Made by a program: the position numbers and the translations under genes. The notes under the pieces are model-generated. The model saw only the letters and a list, made by a program, of their open reading frames with translations. It searched no databases and was not told the DNA's origin. From a virus, in the IMG/VR virus record IMGVR_UViG_3300027720_000036, positions 1-21,388 of that record: a DNA stretch of 21,388 nt; one strand, written 5' to 3'. Every line of letters starts with the position of its first letter. The first letter of the stretch is position 1. This document shows, in pieces, positions 13,497-20,846 of this stretch.

Positions 13497-13993
13497 TGGC
13501 CGACACAAAGATATCCGCGTTGCCAGCTGGCACAGCAGTCGCCACCACGCTCCTCCCGGGCGTGAACGGTGCTGTCACGCAGCGAGTGTCAGTCAAGCAG
13601 ATCCTTGACCTCGTGGGAACGATAGCCGGCCCTCCGGGTGCTGACGGTGCCCCGGGCGCTGACGGCCCAGCTGGTGCTGACGGCCAGCCGGGGGCTCCGG
13701 GCGTAGACGGGAAAGATGCTCTCCACATCGTCTCGGTTGTTGAGCCTGCACCGGGCACAGAGATCGGTGACCTGTGGATCGACCCAGACGGAGCGCCTGC
13801 GGGTGGTGCTGGTGGTTCGTTCGATGACGCAAGCCCGATCACCTATGACTCGCAGGAAGTTGTGCAGCAGACGAACGGTGATCCCATCGGCCTGTCGCCA
13901 GACGGCCTGACGTTCCACCAACCGACCATCGTCGCGGCTATCCCGGTGGTGGTGAACGGCAAGCGATACCTCCTTCCCCTTTGCGAGGAGTAG
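13496..13993 (+). CDS. Collagen-like tail-fibre protein
   Basis: A 165-residue protein. The N-terminus MADTKISALPAGTAV ... VNGAVTQRVSVKQ (1-35) is the common phage 'KISALPAAT ... LLPVVxGGVTxR' fibre/anchor module. Ten uninterrupted Gly-X-Y triplets follow (45-74: GPP-GAD-GAP ... GKD), which would trimerise as a collagen-like rod. Next come the GDLWIDPDGA patch (about 92-101) and a C-terminal segment ending GLSPDGLTFHQPTIVAAIPV, VVNGKRYLLPLCEE. It is part of the adhesion apparatus. The start overlaps the preceding stop in TAATG, and the next gene begins 2 bases after the stop. Confidence 0.85.
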   Translation: MADTKISALPAGTAVATTLLPGVNGAVTQRVSVKQILDLVGTIAGPPGADGAPGADGPAGADGQPGAPGVDGKDALHIVSVVEPAPGTEIGDLWIDPDGAPAGGAGGSFDDASPITYDSQEVVQQTNGDPIGLSPDGLTFHQPTIVAAIPVVVNGKRYLLPLCEE

Positions 13994-13995
13994 TC

Positions 13996-14676
13996 ATGCC
14001 CGCACCCACACGCGCTACGCCCTACCAGAACTTCACCGCCGCGATCAACCCGACGAAGGGGATCGTAGGCTACTACTCCGACGCCGAGACCGACGCCCTG
14101 CTCGCTGGCGTTGCGGCTGGCGACGTTGACCTGACGGGGTACGCCAAGACCGAAGACCTGCCCCTTGTCTTTGAGCAGGACGCTGAACCAGCTGGCAAGG
14201 ACGGTGATCTGTGGCTCGGCCCGGAGGTTACTCCCGCTGCCGCTCCCGTCACGCAGCCGGTCATTGAGGGCCAGCCGCAGGCGAAGTCGATGACTGAGCC
14301 AGAGGTTAAGGCCATCGTCCGCACGATGATCGCTGGTGGCAAAGAGCCGCCCGCCGACTTTGACTGGACTCCGATGGTGTTCGTCAAGGGTGCCGGGCTG
14401 ATCGAAGCCAAGCAGACCAATGGCGTTCTCCTGCTCAGGGGCGAACTCGTTTTCACTTACTCGTCTCCCGGCACCTTCACCACCGTCCGCACTCTCCCTG
14501 CCAGCTTGCCCAAGCCGCTGGTGAATTGCAGTGCGGTGGTCACAGGAAAGGAAAACGGACTGGCCTTCAAGTTCGTGTCGGTCACCCTGACTACTTCTGG
14601 CGACCTCAACGTAGTGGCGAGTGGCGGCAAGTTCACCCATGTGTCCTTCGACGGGATGATCGCCTATGTGTGCTAA
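13996..14676 (+). CDS. Tail-fibre protein with DWTxMV tip domain
   Basis: A 226-residue protein. A short N-terminal motif (NPTKGIVGYYSDAETDALLA) is akin to the YYTKAETD fibre repeat. GYAKTEDL and a GDLWLGPE patch (70-76) follow, then the linker AAAPVTQPVIEGQPQAKS. A C-terminal beta domain (about 101-226) begins EVKAIVRTMIAGGKEPPADF and runs DWTPMVFVKGAGLIEAKQTN to SFDGMIAYVC. The C-terminal domain is paralogous to the end of the next gene's product. The ATG at 13996 has GAGGAG upstream. An in-frame TTG at 13981 lies inside the previous gene and is not favoured. It likely forms a receptor-contacting tip, inferred from its terminal position. Confidence 0.8.
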   Translation: MPAPTRATPYQNFTAAINPTKGIVGYYSDAETDALLAGVAAGDVDLTGYAKTEDLPLVFEQDAEPAGKDGDLWLGPEVTPAAAPVTQPVIEGQPQAKSMTEPEVKAIVRTMIAGGKEPPADFDWTPMVFVKGAGLIEAKQTNGVLLLRGELVFTYSSPGTFTTVRTLPASLPKPLVNCSAVVTGKENGLAFKFVSVTLTTSGDLNVVASGGKFTHVSFDGMIAYVC

Positions 14677-16108
14677 ACAGCTATACGTCAAGTCCAACGG
14701 TCAGTGGGTTGCTGCTCTCGGCGGCGGCTCCGCGGTCGCTGACGGCCTTGCGACAGAGCAGTTCGTCACCGATGCCATTGGTGCCGGTGGGTTCGCCACG
14801 ATCATCGACCTGAACGACGCACTGGCGGCAATCCAGACGGGCGACACCGACCTGACCGACTACTACACGAAGCCAGAGGTTGATGCCAAGGTTGCTGTCC
14901 TTCAGCAAGGCGTGGACGACGCCAACCTTGGAGTGCAGGGTGTTGCCGACCAAATCCCCTTCGTTGCAGAACAGATCGGCATCCAGACCGACGCCAAGTT
15001 CGCCCTCAAGGCAGACAAGGCCGACACCTACACCAAGCAGGAAGTCGATGACCGATACGCCCAGAAGGTAGACAACACACAGAACATCGTTGTCAATGCA
15101 ACGGTGGCTAGGGGCTATGCGTTTGGAGACGGCATTTCCACCAGCAATCCCGGCCTGCTCTACGCCGATACCGGCGAAGGCTACGGCCCTCGCTTAGTGC
15201 TGGATACACCGGCTGGCGTGGAACTGATCCCGTACCAGAGCGACTTTGAGCCGATCAAGGAACGTCTGACCACGCTGGAGAGCAAGCCCGCTCCGACAGT
15301 TGACCTTTCCCCCTACATCACTCAGGTGGATGCCGACGCACGTTATGGTGCCCGCACCGCAGAAGCCGTGTCCCTCTTGCAGGGCCAGCTTCAAGCCGTC
15401 TTCGATAGCGTTTACACCCGCCCGGAGGCCGATGACAGATACGCGGAGAGGGCAAAGACCTACACGAAGACCGAGTGCGACGGCAAGTTCCTGACGCTCG
15501 TGGATATTGATCAGTTCGCTTACCGGGCTGACGTTTACACGCAGAAGCAGTGCGACGACCGCTTCATGCGGATCGACCAAGCGTTCAGCAAGATCGACTT
15601 CGACAACCAGATGGCGTTGATGCTGTACTCGCGCAAGCAGATTGATGACAAGCTGATTGCCATCAATCCGATTGGTGCGCCGACGATCAACAATCCTGCC
15701 CTTGCCGAGTTCAAGCAGTCTGTCCTAGACGAGGTGAAGTTGATGCTTGTGGGTGGTACGAAAATGCCACCGCCCGACATTGATTGGACATGGATGGTTC
15801 GTATGGATGGGGCGAAGGAGTCTGTCTCTACCGAGATTCAAGCGAGGATGATCGGCGGGTTCATTGAACTCAAGGGCACCCTGTCATTCGGTGCTGGTAT
15901 TGGCGAGTGGGTGCCGCTGCGACTGCCGCCGCAGTTCCCGCTTGCAGAACTTGAATCGAAGTACCCCCTTGCCATGCGGCTTGTTGGCACGGCTGTCACC
16001 TACGGTTTCTGCACGATTCACCAGAATAATCGTGACATCAAAGTAAGTCCCGGCGCACGATCAAGCGAGGCAACATTCTCCGGCATTCGATGGAAGGCCG
16101 CGTACTGA
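14666..16108 (+). CDS. Long tail-fibre protein with YTKxExD repeats
   Basis: A 480-residue protein. The N-terminus MCAKQLYVKSNGQWVAALGG is a short fibre-anchor type. Seven copies of the Y-[TS]-x-x-x-x-D-x-[RK] fibre repeat lie at residues 67, 122, 218, 250, 266, 291 and 321 (for example YTKQEVDDRYA, YTRPEADDRYA, YTQKQCDDRFM). Two carry Cys (ECDGKF, QCDDRF). The C-terminal domain (about 356-480) starts EVKLMLVGGTKMPPPDIDWT and ends GIRWKAAY, homologous to the tip of the preceding product. Such repeats form trimeric coiled shafts. It starts 11 bases inside the previous gene. The next gene starts at TGATG. Confidence 0.85.
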   Translation: MCAKQLYVKSNGQWVAALGGGSAVADGLATEQFVTDAIGAGGFATIIDLNDALAAIQTGDTDLTDYYTKPEVDAKVAVLQQGVDDANLGVQGVADQIPFVAEQIGIQTDAKFALKADKADTYTKQEVDDRYAQKVDNTQNIVVNATVARGYAFGDGISTSNPGLLYADTGEGYGPRLVLDTPAGVELIPYQSDFEPIKERLTTLESKPAPTVDLSPYITQVDADARYGARTAEAVSLLQGQLQAVFDSVYTRPEADDRYAERAKTYTKTECDGKFLTLVDIDQFAYRADVYTQKQCDDRFMRIDQAFSKIDFDNQMALMLYSRKQIDDKLIAINPIGAPTINNPALAEFKQSVLDEVKLMLVGGTKMPPPDIDWTWMVRMDGAKESVSTEIQARMIGGFIELKGTLSFGAGIGEWVPLRLPPQFPLAELESKYPLAMRLVGTAVTYGFCTIHQNNRDIKVSPGARSSEATFSGIRWKAAY

Positions 16109-16209
16109 TGCACCCAATGCAGCGACAACATCTGTTGAAAGTCGTGGCGTTCATCGCCACCTTCTTCGCTGCCATCGTCTGGCTGCTTAATGGCGGGAGA
16201 TTCCCATGA
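16108..16209 (+). CDS. 33-residue single-span membrane protein (possible lysis gene)
   Basis: MHPMQRQHLLKVVAFIATFF continues AAIVWLLNGGRFP. One membrane helix spans about residues 10-27, with a basic N-terminus and short GGRFP tail. It begins in TGATG with the fibre stop and ends in an ATGA overlap with the next gene. GGAAGG lies 10 bases upstream. Size and topology fit a small holin, antiholin or similar lysis protein, and such genes often sit among fibre genes in short-tailed phages, but no family is recognised. Confidence 0.6.
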   Translation: MHPMQRQHLLKVVAFIATFFAAIVWLLNGGRFP

Positions 16210-16376
16210 TCAACACCCACATCTTCATCGTTGCTGCCGTCATGTGGAGCTTCGTTGCTCTCGCCTACCTCGCCATCAAGGCGTGCCAGTTGTTCTTGGA
16301 GAGCGAGGAGCGGGCATTCAATAGGTGGCTGGACGAGATCCACGACGAATTCAATCCACGGGACGAGGGTAAGTAA
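16206..16376 (+). CDS. 56-residue single-span membrane protein (possible lysis partner)
   Basis: MINTHIFIVAAVMWSFVALA then YLAIKACQLF form one N-terminal membrane helix (about 5-25). An amphipathic, acidic C-terminal helix follows (LESEERAFNRWLDEIHDEFN) and a charged end. GGGAG (16195-16199) is 6 bases before the ATG, and both junctions are stop/start overlaps (ATGA, TAATG). Paired with the preceding microprotein, it may be a holin or an Rz-like component. It is shorter than known inner-membrane spanins and has no Cys-lipobox, so the role stays open. Confidence 0.62.
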   Translation: MINTHIFIVAAVMWSFVALAYLAIKACQLFLESEERAFNRWLDEIHDEFNPRDEGK

Positions 16377-16672
16377 TGGCAGCGCTTTATTATTGGGATG
16401 GGTCGGCATGGCTCCCGATCTCGACCGGGAGCAGTGGTGGCGGCGGCACTGGCCCGCAGGGGCCAGCTGGCGCTGACGGGATCTCCATAACCGTATTCGG
16501 GCCGCAGCCCACCCCGCCCGTGAATCCCCGCAAAGGCGACGAGTGGATTGATAACTCGATCCGCTCTGGGGACGACGATCTGGTGCTCCAGATGCCGACC
16601 CCCGAGCCCGAAGTGATCCGCATCAAGAGACTTCCGCCAACGCCCGAACCCGTGATAGTATATCTTCAGTAA
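16376..16672 (+). CDS. Small fibre-associated protein with WDGSAWLP anchor
   Basis: A 98-residue protein. Its N-terminus MAALYYWDGSAWLPIS is a variant of the WDGxAWV anchor found in the next two genes. A Gly-rich linker and a short collagen-like piece (GPQGPAGADG) follow, then the GDEWIDNSI patch (about 54-62) and a Pro/Glu-rich tail with two TPEP motifs. It appears to be a short adaptor or a truncated fibre built from the same parts as its neighbours. The start overlaps the previous stop in TAATG, with GAGGG upstream. There is no tip domain. Confidence 0.75.
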   Translation: MAALYYWDGSAWLPISTGSSGGGGTGPQGPAGADGISITVFGPQPTPPVNPRKGDEWIDNSIRSGDDDLVLQMPTPEPEVIRIKRLPPTPEPVIVYLQ

Positions 16673-16697
16673 CACTTAGATTCGAAAGGTATTGAAC

Positions 16698-16758
16698 ATG
16701 GCATCCGATGTCCGAATTTGGGACGGCAGTGCGTGGGTTAGCCTGAAGGGGCCCACTG
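16698..16758 (+). repeat. Duplicated fibre-anchor DNA, copy 1
   Basis: Encodes MASDVRIWDGSAWVSLKGP. It aligns without gaps to 17540-17600 and shares long identical blocks such as AATTTGGGACGGC and GCGTGGGTTAGCCT. Confidence 0.85.
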
Positions 16759-17477
16759 GTAACACCGGACTTCCGGGTACCGGCGCGACCGTAACCGTTG
16801 CCGGAACCAACACGGTGGCGGCGGGGACTCCCGCTAGCGTTACCGACTCTAACGCCGACCCGTCGATTGCGAACCTGACGTTTAACATCCCGCAGGGTGC
16901 GGCCGGTGCCGCGGCGACCATCGCTGTGGGCACTGTCACCTCTGGTGCTGCGCCTGCCGTCACCAATTCCGGCTCAAGCTCGGCGGCGGTATTCAATTTT
17001 GTGTTGCAGAAGGGTGACAAAGGTGATGCCGGCAGCGGTGTTACTATCAAGGGCACTCTGCAAGGCGCAGCCACACCGCTTCCGACCTCCCCTGTCGCGG
17101 GTGATATGTACATCATTGGCACTCCGGTGCCGACTGCGGTTAGTACTTTGGTTCCGAGTGCTATCGCTGGCGACGGACTGGTGTGGTCAGGCACGGCGTG
17201 GACTGACGTTGGGCCTGTCAGGGGGCCGCAGGGCGCGACCGGAAACACTGGTAACGCCGGCACTAACGCCACTGTCTCTGTAGGGACTATTACTACGGGT
17301 GCCGCCGGTAGCCCGGCGAGTGTTACGGACGGCGACCTCGCCAATCCGAACAACGTGGTGCTGAACATGACGATCCCGCAGGGCGCGAAGGGTGATGCCG
17401 GTACGAACTATCAGGTTTACAACACCGTCACCACTCCGGTCGGCATGTTGTCTGGCGCTATCTGGCTCGTTCCTTGA
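16698..17477 (+). CDS. Collagen-like tail-fibre protein, SDVRIWDG anchor
   Basis: A 259-residue protein. The anchor MASDVRIWDGSAWVSLKGP (1-19) leads into collagen-like triplets. Three copies follow of a phage fibre module of the form ATVxVGTxTxGA ... SVTD ... FxIPQGAxGxAG, beginning near residues 30, 73 and 193. A GDMYIIG patch sits near 136-142, GLVWSGTAWTDVGPVRGPQG lies before the last module, and the end is MLSGAIWLVP. Gly/Ala/Thr-rich throughout. The ATG at 16698 has GAAAGGT 7 bases upstream. An in-frame TTG at 16692 is unlikely. The role is structural, in the adhesion fibres. Its first 60 bases are nearly duplicated at the start of the next gene. Confidence 0.82.
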   Translation: MASDVRIWDGSAWVSLKGPTGNTGLPGTGATVTVAGTNTVAAGTPASVTDSNADPSIANLTFNIPQGAAGAAATIAVGTVTSGAAPAVTNSGSSSAAVFNFVLQKGDKGDAGSGVTIKGTLQGAATPLPTSPVAGDMYIIGTPVPTAVSTLVPSAIAGDGLVWSGTAWTDVGPVRGPQGATGNTGNAGTNATVSVGTITTGAAGSPASVTDGDLANPNNVVLNMTIPQGAKGDAGTNYQVYNTVTTPVGMLSGAIWLVP

Positions 17478-17494
17478 TAACAGGCGTTACAATT

Positions 17495-17519
17495 AGGGGA
17501 TGGCAATAGGGCCTCCCCT
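17495..17519 (+). promoter_or_regulatory. Intergenic hairpin between two fibre genes
   Basis: AGGGGA (17495-17500) pairs with TCCCCT (17514-17519), and GGC (17502-17504) pairs with GCC (17511-17513). T17501 is bulged and the loop is AATAGG. No T-run follows, so it is more likely an mRNA-structure or processing element than a terminator. Confidence 0.42.
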
Positions 17520-17539
17520 CACCGGCACAGGAATGAACC

Positions 17540-17600
17540 ATGCCTTCTGACGTAAGAATTTGGGACGGCGCAGCGTGGGTTAGCCTCAAGGGGCCTGCTG
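17540..17600 (+). repeat. Duplicated fibre-anchor DNA, copy 2
   Basis: Encodes MPSDVRIWDGAAWVSLKGP. It is the second copy of the 16698-16758 block, followed by unrelated fibre sequence. Confidence 0.85.
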
Positions 17601-19987
17601 GCGATCCCGGCCCCAGCGCTGTTTCTACAGATGCTGGCAACGTAGCCAAGCTGGGGGCGGATGGCCGCATCTCCGTCCAGCCTGCGGACATGGATTCCCG
17701 GTTCGTGAACGTGGCTGGCGATACGATGACCGGCACCCTGAATATCTCAGGGCTTAATGCTGTGTCCACCGGCCTTGTTGTCACCTCATCGGGGGCATCG
17801 GCTCTAGCACAGGTGGCTCGCTATGACGCAACGGCTGCCGGTGCTCAGTTTGTCCTTATCAAGGGACGAGGCACATCCGCTGCTCCGTTGGCGACCACCA
17901 CTGGCGACAACATCGGCAACTTTGTCTACCAGACTCGGAACTCTGGTGGGGCGCTCACCTCATGTGCATTCCAGAGGACTGTAACCACCGCTGCCCCTGC
18001 GGCAAACAACACTGCTTGCAAGATAGAGATGGGCGTAAGCGACGGCACCAACGCTACCGCCCCCGTGGTTCTGACTGTCAAGCCAACCGGCGTTGATGTT
18101 GCGGGCGTAGCTTCCGTCAACACCCCCGCTCCCGCATCCGAAGCGGCGGCAGCCAAACTCGTAGTGGTGGGCGGGAACGTGTCGGCTGCGAGCCTAGCGC
18201 AAACAAACACTCTCGCGGCTGTTTCTATTCGGCCTAACTCTTCCAGCGGTTACACCCTTGCCATCGGGGCTGCGGTCGGGGCGAACAATCCGTATCTGCA
18301 AGGCGTGACATTCAGTGGCGGCACCGACGCTGGCCCGTTGTCCATCCAGCCCTATGGCGGCAATCTAGGCATTGGCAAGTCTGGCACACCCACTTCAACC
18401 TTAGACGTTGTGGGCACGGTTGCTATCTCGGGCAACATCACCTCGACTGGCACCGCCCATAACTTCGCGGCCAATTCCATTACGGCCTCTGCCATCTCAG
18501 GGCTCCCGACTGCCTCTGCGTTAGCTGGTTCTGCATCTACGCCAGCCGGTGCTGCGGGGACTGCCACCGCTTATGCCCGTGCCGACCACTCCCACCCGAC
18601 ACAAATCCTTCGTGCAGACGATCTCATTGACGTTTCGATTACGGGCACCCCGACCGCCGGTCAGGTGCTGCGATACAACGGCACAGGCAACTTCGTCAAT
18701 GCGTCACTCAGCTACTCCGACCTCGCCGGGACACCACCGGAGGGCACGGCTGTCGCCCCCAGCACCGCCGCCGGTCTGGCTGCCACAGTAAGCGGTACAG
18801 TTGGCACCAGTGCGACCTATGCCCGTGCCGACCACACCCACCCCGCTCCTGTTTTCCCAGCCCTCAAGGCCGACGATCTTTCTGACGTTACCGTCGCAAC
18901 GCCAGCCGCCGGTCAAGTGCTGAGATGGAATGGCACTGCGTTCGTCAACTCCCAGCTTGCCTACACCGACCTGTCGGGAACACCGACTGGTGGAGCCACA
19001 CCCGGCGACACGGTTACGGCACTCACTGGAACTGGCACTGCGGGGACTGCCACAACCTACTCACGATCTGACCACGCCCACCCCGCCGTCACGCTGGATG
19101 ACCTTACCGACGTTGTTGTCTCAACACCCGCAGCTGGTCAGGTAATCCAATACAACGGAACTAGCTGGGTCAATCAGCCGCTGATTACAAATAACCCAAC
19201 GATACTTGCACCCGTGCTGGATCGGGTTTGGGACAGCTTTGGCACGGCAAGTGCGAGTCCGCTTGGTCAGTACAGACCGCTTCTAGTTCTCAACGTACCG
19301 CCTACGGCAAGCACCACCCTTCTTGGTGTTCATGTCCGCTCTAGGGATACTAACAACACTCTCCCAGACGATGAGTATGACGGCACTTTTGCAGTAACCA
19401 CGCTTGGCAAGCTCAATACCGTAACTGGCTTGTTCACTGGTGGCGTGACTCTGTACTCCGACTGGGTGTCGATGGCTCTTGGGGCCAATGAGAGGCACGC
19501 TGTTCTCGGGCTCTCCAATGGGCCTTTTGCCAACGTAAAGGACTATTACTGGTCTATCAGGTACTACTCCGCCACCGAAAACGGAGTGTGGTCGGACGAC
19601 AAGCTTGGTGCGGATTTCATTGCCACCACCCCCGTACCCGTCAATAACAGCGTCAACTTCTACAAAGCCAGCCGCACCATCGATGCCAGCGATGTTGGCA
19701 AGGACATTGCGAACGACTCAAACAATTCAGCCGTTGTCGCGTTCACATTGCCAGCCGATAGCGTCTGCCCGATTGGCACTCAGATCAAGGTATTCGATTG
19801 CAGCCCTTCGTCCACTACCTCGATCCAGTGCCCAACGGGCCAGCAGATGTGGTGGAACAGTTCAATCACAGGCGGCTCTAACAGCACTGCCGGTGGGCTT
19901 GGGCCGCAGACGTTGGTGCTGCCGCCTACTAACTTCAAGCTGACGCTGCTCAAAGTGGCCGCAAACAAATGGTTCGTTTTCGAGTAA
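17540..19987 (+). CDS. Large tail-fibre protein (815 residues), likely main adhesin
   Basis: The longest gene here. Parts in order: SDVRIWDGAAWVSLKGP anchor (1-19); GDTMTGTLNI repeat (60-69), a standard fibre motif; a long beta-rich shaft; SGTAHNFAANSITASAISGL near 310; then three tandem modules (18535-19190). Each module has an ATxYxRxDHxHP box followed by a DDLxDVxxxxPxAGQVLxxNGT box. A distal domain with Trp/Tyr-rich strands follows (RVWDSF, YYWSIRYYSATENGVW). The final domain, ASRTIDASDVGKDIANDSNN ... FTLPADSVCPIGTQI ... LLKVAANKWFVFE, looks like a common fibre C-terminus with 'T-L-P-x-x-x-x-x-P-x-G-T-x-I' and a terminal 'W-x-[VL]'. AGGAATG precedes the ATG. Confidence 0.86.
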   Translation: MPSDVRIWDGAAWVSLKGPAGDPGPSAVSTDAGNVAKLGADGRISVQPADMDSRFVNVAGDTMTGTLNISGLNAVSTGLVVTSSGASALAQVARYDATAAGAQFVLIKGRGTSAAPLATTTGDNIGNFVYQTRNSGGALTSCAFQRTVTTAAPAANNTACKIEMGVSDGTNATAPVVLTVKPTGVDVAGVASVNTPAPASEAAAAKLVVVGGNVSAASLAQTNTLAAVSIRPNSSSGYTLAIGAAVGANNPYLQGVTFSGGTDAGPLSIQPYGGNLGIGKSGTPTSTLDVVGTVAISGNITSTGTAHNFAANSITASAISGLPTASALAGSASTPAGAAGTATAYARADHSHPTQILRADDLIDVSITGTPTAGQVLRYNGTGNFVNASLSYSDLAGTPPEGTAVAPSTAAGLAATVSGTVGTSATYARADHTHPAPVFPALKADDLSDVTVATPAAGQVLRWNGTAFVNSQLAYTDLSGTPTGGATPGDTVTALTGTGTAGTATTYSRSDHAHPAVTLDDLTDVVVSTPAAGQVIQYNGTSWVNQPLITNNPTILAPVLDRVWDSFGTASASPLGQYRPLLVLNVPPTASTTLLGVHVRSRDTNNTLPDDEYDGTFAVTTLGKLNTVTGLFTGGVTLYSDWVSMALGANERHAVLGLSNGPFANVKDYYWSIRYYSATENGVWSDDKLGADFIATTPVPVNNSVNFYKASRTIDASDVGKDIANDSNNSAVVAFTLPADSVCPIGTQIKVFDCSPSSTTSIQCPTGQQMWWNSSITGGSNSTAGGLGPQTLVLPPTNFKLTLLKVAANKWFVFE
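18535..19190 (+). repeat. Three tandem fibre modules (ADHxHP plus AGQVLxxNGT)
   Basis: Three units of roughly 245 bases. Each has an 'A-R-A-D-H-[ST]-H-P' box (near 18580, 18825, 19065) and an 'A-G-Q-V-[LI]' box (near 18655, 18905, 19130). DNA stretches such as TATGCCCGTGCCGACCAC recur exactly in the first two. Confidence 0.82.
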
Positions 19988-19996
19988 AGGAACAAC

Positions 19997-20836
19997 ATGG
20001 CTGACGAACAGATTCTCTGGCCCCTGCGGGCAGTGTCGAAAGACCCGTCCAACGCCACCGAGCTAGATGACGACAACGCTATCTTCACCGACATGAATCG
20101 CATCTCAGATGCTATGGCGGGCGTGTTTGTCCAGAAGTCTGGCGACACGATGACGGGTGACCTAGCCATTCAGGCGGGCTTGTCTGTCACAGGCAACATC
20201 AACCTCGACGGCAACATCTTCTGTCAGGGTGGCGTGAGTAGTGAAACTGTGTCGTCTGGCGACATATCCGGAACAATACTGCGGGCATCAGAGCTTGTCG
20301 AATCCTTCGACATCCAGACCCAGCGGTTGAGGATCGAAGGCCCTGCTTCAGATTTCGATGCAGCGGTTGACGTAAACATCCAGCCAGAGCGAGTGTTCGG
20401 GTGCGGCGTAAGGTCTACCTGTTTCACCCAAGTCGCAGGTGGCACTGCTATCGGCGTGTGGGCGAATGCTGGAGAGATTGATATCGGCTTAGGTGGAAAA
20501 TACTACTCCTTTTACGCCAACGGAGAAGTGCCGTCATACTTTCAAGGGCCAGTGGGCTGCGGCTGGCTCACCCCAACGAACGCGCTTGAAGTAGGCGGCA
20601 CAACCAAACTACGAGGTGCGTTGGAAATCACAGGCCGAATCACTGCATCTGCAAGCTCTCACGACTTCGCCCCTAATTCGATCCCGTCATCTGCCGTATT
20701 CGGCAACGTCCCGAGAACCGTCGATAACACAGACCCCGATCCCAATCAAGCAGGCCAAATGGCTTGGGATACCAACTTCCTTTATCTGCACACCGGCGCA
20801 AACGGATGGAAAAAAGTCCCCCTGTCCGCACTCTAG
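19997..20836 (+). CDS. Tail-fibre / appendage protein with GDTMTG repeat
   Basis: A 279-residue protein. The N-terminus (ILWPLRAVSKDPSNATELDD) is unlike the other anchors. GDTMTGDLAI (49-58) and further beta-solenoid-like stretches (GLSVTGNINLDGNIFCQGGV, LRASELVESFDIQTQRLRIE) follow, then GGKYYSFYANGEVPSYFQGP and an ALEVGGTTKLRGALEITGRI shaft. SHDFAPNSIPSSAVFGNV echoes the preceding fibre's HNFAANSITASAISGL. The end AGQMAWDTNFLYLHTGANGW is the familiar phage 'G-x-[MI]-x-W-D-x-x-F-L-Y-x-x-x-x-x-x-x-W' closing motif. AAAGGAA lies before the ATG, 9 bases after the previous stop. Confidence 0.83.
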   Translation: MADEQILWPLRAVSKDPSNATELDDDNAIFTDMNRISDAMAGVFVQKSGDTMTGDLAIQAGLSVTGNINLDGNIFCQGGVSSETVSSGDISGTILRASELVESFDIQTQRLRIEGPASDFDAAVDVNIQPERVFGCGVRSTCFTQVAGGTAIGVWANAGEIDIGLGGKYYSFYANGEVPSYFQGPVGCGWLTPTNALEVGGTTKLRGALEITGRITASASSHDFAPNSIPSSAVFGNVPRTVDNTDPDPNQAGQMAWDTNFLYLHTGANGWKKVPLSAL

Positions 20837-20846
20837 AAAGGCCCCC

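Noticed and set aside
16376-16672. TPEPEV and TPEPVIV motifs as a second PEP-CTERM signal
   Set aside because: No membrane helix or basic end follows. The tail is a Pro/Glu-rich linker ending in VYLQ.
16676-17368. Long minus-strand open frame (230 residues) opposite the collagen-like fibre gene
   Set aside because: It is a by-product of Gly/Ala/Thr-rich, GC-rich coding on the plus strand. The translation is a Pro/Val/Ala low-complexity shadow, and the plus product is a clear fibre.
17474-17493. TTGATA ... TACAAT as a promoter before the large fibre gene
   Set aside because: The spacing is only 8 bases, and no alternative -35 lies at 16-18 bases from the TACAAT.
13496-20836. Diversity-generating retroelement acting on the fibre tips
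   Set aside because: No reverse transcriptase, template repeat or adenine-specific variable repeat was found in the window. The repeats are ordinary fibre modules.
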